64,000 bases of DNA from Pirellulaceae bacterium (lineage in GTDB: Bacteria > Planctomycetota > Planctomycetia > Pirellulales > Pirellulaceae). A program made the translations under genes and the position numbers. The stretch spans positions 41,706 to 105,705 of the forward strand of contig JAHDXO010000022.1 of the NCBI GenBank assembly GCA_023382975.1. Reading direction: 5' to 3'. The notes below the pieces were generated by a model. That model was not told the origin of the DNA. It saw only the letters and a list, made by a program, of their open reading frames with translations, and made no database searches. Below are positions 62,703 to 64,000 of this stretch, piece after piece; the first letter of the stretch is position 1, and the number at the start of each line of letters is the position of its first letter.

Positions 62703-63848
62703 ATGTCACCCTTGCGTTTGAAACGTCGTTGGTATTGTCTTTCGCCCGATCGTCTGATCGTTGGCTTGTTGGCCGTGCTGATTCTGTTGTTCTTGTCCCA
62801 GCAGTTCCAGTGGTTCGCTTTCAACGAGCGGAAAGGCTGGACGGTGCTGATCGCCTGTGCGGTTCTGGGTCTGGCGATGGTCGTGCTATTGATTTGGTTG
62901 CTCGTCAGCCTGCTGATCCGCTGGCGGTTTCAGTTCAGCCTGCGCTCGTTCCTACTGCTGGTCGTCGCGTTCGCTGTCCCGGCCGCATGGTTTGCCGCGG
63001 AGATGCGGCAAGCGGAAACGCAACGAAGGACAGTTGCGGGGATCAGGGCGGCGGGCGTGTGGGTTCACTATGACTACGCCTGGAATTCCCTCTTGGAAAT
63101 CCGTGATACTGGATACTGGTCGCAGCCGACGATGCCTGCTCCGCAATGGTTCATGGATTGGATCGGTGAAGACTTCTTCTCGGATGTCGCCTTTGTCGGA
63201 GGTTTCGAACCCGCCGCCGAGCAGCCATCTCTTGACTTCGCTCAGCTCAGGGACCTGGTTCACATCAGGTGGCTCGAACTTTCCGAAACGCAAATCACCG
63301 ATGCGGAATTGGCGAATGTCGCGGAACTGACGAAGCTCACCGTCTTGCACCTTGGCAGCACGCAAATCACCGATGCCGGGCTCATCCATTTGAAGCGACT
63401 GACGCATCTCCATGGACTCTGGCTTGACGATACGCAGGTTACGGATGCGGGGCTCGAACACTTGAACGGGTTGGCCGGCCTTGCGCATCTGCGACTTTCC
63501 GGAACGTCCATCAGCGACGCGGGATTGGAATACCTCGCAGGACTGACGGGACTTGAATCGTTGACCATCGACCGAACGCAAGTCAGCGGCCCCGGACTCA
63601 GACACCTCAAGGCATTGCCCAACCTGCAGGAACTCCACTTGGCCAACACGCCGGTCACCGACGACGGCTTGCAGCATCTCAAAGAGTTGGCAAACGTTTA
63701 CGCCGTGAGTCTCGAGAACACCCTGATCACCGACGCCGGACTCATGCATCTCAAGGGCATGCCAAAGCTCGAACATGTGAACTGCCGGGGCACCCAAGTC
63801 ACCGACGAAGCGTATCGGGAGCTGTTGAACACTCTGCGGAGGAGGTAA
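62703..63848 (+). CDS. Membrane-anchored leucine-rich-repeat protein
   Basis: A 381-residue protein with three hydrophobic segments (LIVGLLAVLILLFLSQQF, VLIACAVLGLAMVVLLIWLL and SFLLLVVAFAVPAAWFAA) in the first 100 residues. From about residue 185 there are about seven 24-residue LRRs of the planctomycete type: L-xx-LxLx-T-QITDAGLxHL, for example TKLTVLHLGSTQITDAGL and LHGLWLDDTQVTDAGLEHL. LRR arrays bind proteins; the location on the envelope suggests interaction with a partner or substrate. It follows the PQQ gene by 36 bases and may share its transcript. It is intact to its stop at 63848. Confidence 0.88.
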   Translation: MSPLRLKRRWYCLSPDRLIVGLLAVLILLFLSQQFQWFAFNERKGWTVLIACAVLGLAMVVLLIWLLVSLLIRWRFQFSLRSFLLLVVAFAVPAAWFAAEMRQAETQRRTVAGIRAAGVWVHYDYAWNSLLEIRDTGYWSQPTMPAPQWFMDWIGEDFFSDVAFVGGFEPAAEQPSLDFAQLRDLVHIRWLELSETQITDAELANVAELTKLTVLHLGSTQITDAGLIHLKRLTHLHGLWLDDTQVTDAGLEHLNGLAGLAHLRLSGTSISDAGLEYLAGLTGLESLTIDRTQVSGPGLRHLKALPNLQELHLANTPVTDDGLQHLKELANVYAVSLENTLITDAGLMHLKGMPKLEHVNCRGTQVTDEAYRELLNTLRRR

Positions 63849-64000
63849 TCTGCTGCGGGGCACCCGCCGCGAAACGTCAGGGGTCGGGAGTCGTTTTGGG
63901 GGTTCCATTTTTGCAATTGGTTGAGCCATAGACGCAAAAACCGACCCACCCCCGCCCGTTGCGTTGCATAGTTGACGGACAACACCCACGGCCCAGCGGG
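63849..64000. other. Window end, no gene seen
   Basis: About 150 bases with a sequence of alternating G- and C-rich runs (AGTCGTTTTGGGGGTTCC, then CCGACCCACCCCCGCCC). No complete gene starts or ends here. Confidence 0.4.

Noticed and set aside
63960..64000. GTTGACGGAC near the window end shared with 57153-57162
   Set aside because: Too short to distinguish from chance; no extended similarity.
1..64000. CRISPR array, tRNA, rRNA, prophage or insertion sequence
   Set aside because: No regular spaced repeats, cloverleaf-like sequence, transposase or integrase motif was found by eye; a short or divergent tRNA could have been missed.

Overview
The window reads as a chromosomal segment of a Planctomycetota bacterium, most likely of the Pirellulales type, with high GC. 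The evidence is gene content: sulfatase, heparinase II/III-like lyases, a GH20-GH89 hexosaminidase fusion, PQQ-like propeller proteins, planctomycete 24-residue LRRs, zinc-ribbon signal peptidases, and many short GC-rich palindromes between genes. No rRNA, tRNA, CRISPR array, integrase or transposase was recognised.

Layout. (1) 1-8.4 kb: a chemosensory cluster. On the minus strand are hybrid cheA, cheW and an MCP, joined by ATGA overlaps, then a palindrome-rich gap and the start of cheB. A receiver-PP2C phosphatase is divergent from cheA. (2) 8.4-11.5 kb: a two-gene TIR-NTPase / winged-helix-TPR operon that looks like a STAND (NLR-like) immune protein split into two polypeptides, bracketed by a short palindromic repeat. 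(3) 11.5-31.5 kb: transport and polysaccharide breakdown. It holds an SNF-type symporter, a heparinase-like lyase, a beta-helix protein coupled to a sulfatase, a GNAT acetyltransferase, a URO-D-family protein, the GH20-GH89-F5/8C fusion, an esterase-like hydrolase, a PQQ-propeller membrane protein and a GH9 glucanase. (4) 31.6-33.5 kb: a decaying accessory patch with a gene tail lacking a start, an antitoxin with an internally deleted VapC, and a CopG-like gene coupled to an HNH nuclease whose tail has stop codons. (5) 33.6-42.8 kb: an SSS symporter, lptB, two unusual signal peptidases, a second esterase-like hydrolase and a small membrane protein. (6) 42.9-46.4 kb: a second decaying patch, with a truncated SagB-type dehydrogenase copy and a broken YhcG/DUF1016 nuclease, separated by an intact secreted protein. 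(7) 46.4-64 kb: a second heparinase-like lyase, a Tat-exported TIM-barrel protein, an HTH-receiver regulator / histidine kinase / NhaC antiporter operon, a secreted coiled-coil protein, a hydrolase-acyltransferase pair, the full-length SagB-type dehydrogenase, a methyltransferase-like/PQQ protein and an LRR membrane protein.

How it fits together. The exported lyases, sulfatase, hexosaminidase/NAGLU and GH9 enzymes, with the Na+-coupled symporters, suggest a heterotroph living on sulfated or amino-sugar polysaccharides. The chemosensory cluster and two-component system supply sensing. The most system-like candidate is the split TIR-STAND operon. The most unusual single proteins are the GH20-GH89 fusion and the paired zinc-ribbon signal peptidases.

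Limits. Every assignment comes from reading motifs and translations by eye. No homology search was run, and domain edges and start codons are approximate where noted.
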